DNA from: Sinohyriopsis cumingii
Taxonomy: Eukaryota; Mollusca; Bivalvia; Unionida; Unionidae
Direction of reading: 5' to 3'
Length of the DNA: 64,000 nt
NCBI GenBank assembly: GCA_028554795.2
Contig: CM068825.1
Coordinates: 97,457,451-97,521,450 of the forward strand
The translations under genes were made by a program, and so were the position numbers. Positions 61,824 through 64,000 of the stretch are shown here, piece after piece. Under the pieces are notes generated by a model that saw only the letters and a list, made by a program, of their open reading frames with translations, had not been told where the DNA came from and did not search any database. Every line of letters begins with the position of its first letter. Within the stretch, counting starts at the first letter, position 1.

Positions 61824-62260
61824 CTGTGTTGAGAAGCATACAATTTTATTACCAACAGTTTCATTGTTTGAAAATGTTTAAATGTACATTTTGTATGTAT
61901 TGACGAGCATGTGACAGAGGTGACATTACAAATACCCAATTTTACCAGTGCTGTAGCCAGGTTTCAGAGAACCAAGGGCTGTTCTAGTTGTAGTTGCTAT
62001 GCTGCAGGGTTGGAATGTAGGTTGCTAACATTGCATTATGAGAAGAAAAGAAAAAAGTTATCTGTTGAACAAGAGATCCAAGTGTGCCCAACATCACTCA
62101 TCAGTGAAACTCGCATCTTTAAGCTTGTGAAAGCAAATTCATACATGTAATGAAACTATGGAGTGGAAAGGCATGGAGCACTTGGTTGCCACATTATCAA
62201 CTACCCTAAAACACAATACATCTTGTTTCACGCTTAAAAATTAAAGTGACATAATAAAAT

Positions 62261-62338
62261 AAGGGGATGAGGAAAAGAAAGACTTTGTTATGACTGATCA
62301 ATATCAGTCATAATAAAATCTCTTTTCCTCATCCCCTT
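62261..62338. repeat. Long hairpin, arms of 38 and 36 bases with a 4-base loop
   Basis: aaggggatgaggaaaaga at 62261 and tcttttcctcatcccctt at 62338 pair perfectly; inner arms pair around ttatgactgat/atcagtcataa, with a short mismatch or bulge between. The loop is caat at 62299-62302. Located in an ADSS intron. Confidence 0.85.
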
Positions 62339-62523
62339 CATCCTTCATTGAAAATCAACTTAGTTTAATTCCTTTCTAAAAGAAACTCATCACTGTAATT
62401 TGAACTGACCAAAATTAGCATAAGGCAAGCAAAGGCAGCAATTATTAAATTATGATACTAGTCTGTGTACACTAGGTACAAAAATATTGGGAAATTAGTG
62501 TCTTAATGGACCATTCCAGTGGC

Positions 62524-62780
62524 CTAGTAGTTAAAGCGTCCGCCTCGGCTGCAGGTTCAATCCCGGCAGAGTCATACCAAAGACTTGTAAAAATGGTACT
62601 GCAGCTGCTTCGCTTGGTGCTCAGCATTAAGATTTTTTTTTGTTAGGAATGGTTGGCCTGGTGTCAGGATAATGTGACTGGGTGGGACATGATGCCATAT
62701 GTCTGCAGCGTGACACCCCAGTGTTAAGACATAACTATAAACTGCCACACTGCAGAGAGTGTAGTGATATAACTGAAAAA
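62524..62780 (+). mobile_element. tRNA-derived SINE, family 2, near full length
   Basis: Head GTGGCCTAGTAGTTAAAGCG (A-box region) and AGGTTCAATCCC (B box), then gagtcataccaaagacttgt, cttggtgctcagcattaag, tggcctggtgtcaggataat and gtgactgggtgggac. I associate this body with bivalve SINEs, which is the best taxonomic hint in the window. It lies in the first ADSS intron seen here. Confidence 0.85.
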
Positions 62781-64000
62781 TAGTTAAAGCTATGTTAAAT
62801 ATCCAAATCATACACACACTTTGTCTTAATGACTGTGGTGTCCAATAATATTGCCTATCAATGAAATGTAATCTGGTCACCACATTCAGAACATTGAAAT
62901 TTTTAAAGATATTTTTCTATGGGCTTACATTTTAGGGTTAGCATCTGCATCCAGCTATTTGGATTAATGAAAGGTATTTAAATTTGGACGAATTGGTTTA
63001 TCTTTTATTATTTAAAAAAATACAAGATATAAATTCAAATTAATTTACAATTAATGGTAATTAATGCAAGAAATGCCATAATACATGGATCTTTAGTAAC
63101 ATAAAAGAAACATATGTTATGAAAATTTCTTATGGCAATAACATTGCAAACTATTTATTCAGTGGTCTTGGTACATTTGTGCTGGACAATGACCATTAAG
63201 GTCCTGCATGAGGTCATAATACAGCAAATTCATATACAAAATTGCATACACTTCAGTTTCCAGGTTAATCCTGTCCATAATTTATTTCATCTACTTTGAG
63301 TATTGCTTGCTATATTTTTACATTTTCTGCAGCTTCAAATAATAATAGATTATTCATCTCTAAGGTGTTATTATTTTGCCAATTTAAAATAACATTTATC
63401 AATATCTATGAATATTATATTGTAAAATTATTTTTGAAGTCTGTTTAGCATTTTTTCTGCATAACCCTAAACAAGTATTTTGCAGGTCTTCATTGTAGAT
63501 GACTTCACTTGCTTTAACACATTAACCCCTGGAGGTTTTTGTCATTTTTGCCTGAAAATTGAGTAGGAAACACATTTTGAAAGCTATTTCTAAATAGATC
63601 CGAAAACACCAAATCGCAGGTATCTTTCAATAACATACTGCCTCATTGTGTTAGAAACATCGTTTTCATTGGCTATTAGGCTCGCACATGAGCAGAATGG
63701 TAAAAGTTGGAGTTCTTTTTTTTTTTTTTTTTTTTTGCTAAACAGAGCCATTGTTTTTGTATCGAGACCACTCTTTATACCAAATGCCCATCTTATCCTA
63801 CTTTTTGCAAAGGTTCATCTGTTTGCATACCAGTTTGCCTTAGATCTGAGACTAAATAGTCTAAAACCCAGACAAAAAATCGGATTCCGACCACGGGGGA
63901 ATTTTGGGTAGAAAAAAAAACTGGTTAAAAAAACATTAGGTTTTTTAATCTGTATTTTGTAGTGCAACTAGATATTCCAGATTATTTGGTATCATTGTAG
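62781..64000. other. ADSS: ADSS intron, right edge of window
   Basis: AT-rich, with a T homopolymer at about 63716-63736. I searched the minus strand for the N-terminal ADSS motifs (GDEGKGK, NNAGHT-like) and did not find them. Confidence 0.55.

Noticed and set aside
62524-62590. tRNA gene
   Set aside because: A and B boxes are present but the acceptor stem does not close and a SINE body follows.

Overview
The window is animal nuclear DNA. It has two AT-rich, intron-rich housekeeping genes with small GT..AG exons separated by kilobase introns, and a dense load of DNA transposons, MITEs, tRNA-derived SINEs and minisatellites. Two SINE families look like those I associate with molluscs, especially bivalves. 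I would guess a marine bivalve or related lophotrochozoan, but I could not run a search, so the taxon is an inference.

Layout. 1-860: minus-strand non-LTR retrotransposon fragment running off the left edge (endonuclease remnant, upstream ORF1-like frame, two perfect heat-shock-element trimers and two TATA boxes). 1289-33458: complete seven-exon GINS1 (PSF1) gene on the + strand, 195 codons plus stop, with an AATAAA signal at 33616. Its introns hold a pogo-like element (8711-9922), an apparently intact 2.2-kb transposon with a 545-codon ORF (12909-15129), several MITEs, a Tigger-like element (18177-19789), a 38-bp minisatellite (22.77-24.37 kb), a 66-bp minisatellite of 14 units (28195-29118) and a decayed DIRS-like tyrosine-recombinase retrotransposon (about 29.15-31.15 kb). 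33.66-43.9 kb: intergenic DNA and the probable ADSS 3' UTR, with a hAT-like fragment and a second copy of the Tigger-like element (36326-37873). 43899 to the right edge: the 3' seven coding exons of adenylosuccinate synthetase (ADSS) on the - strand; the exons for its N-terminus lie beyond base 64000. ADSS introns carry a cluster of same-orientation SINEs, three copies of one MITE family, a 53-bp tandem repeat, microsatellites and a striking 38-bp-arm hairpin at 62261-62338.

The two host genes are arranged tail to tail and work in separate processes: GINS1 is a subunit of the CMG replicative helicase, and ADSS performs the committed step from IMP to AMP. No operon logic applies. The least explained items are the intact 545-aa transposase-like protein with about 50-bp inverted repeats and a duplicated CRE/TATA promoter, the heat-shock-type promoter abutting a LINE fragment, and the two direct Tigger-like copies that bracket GINS1 exons 5-7.
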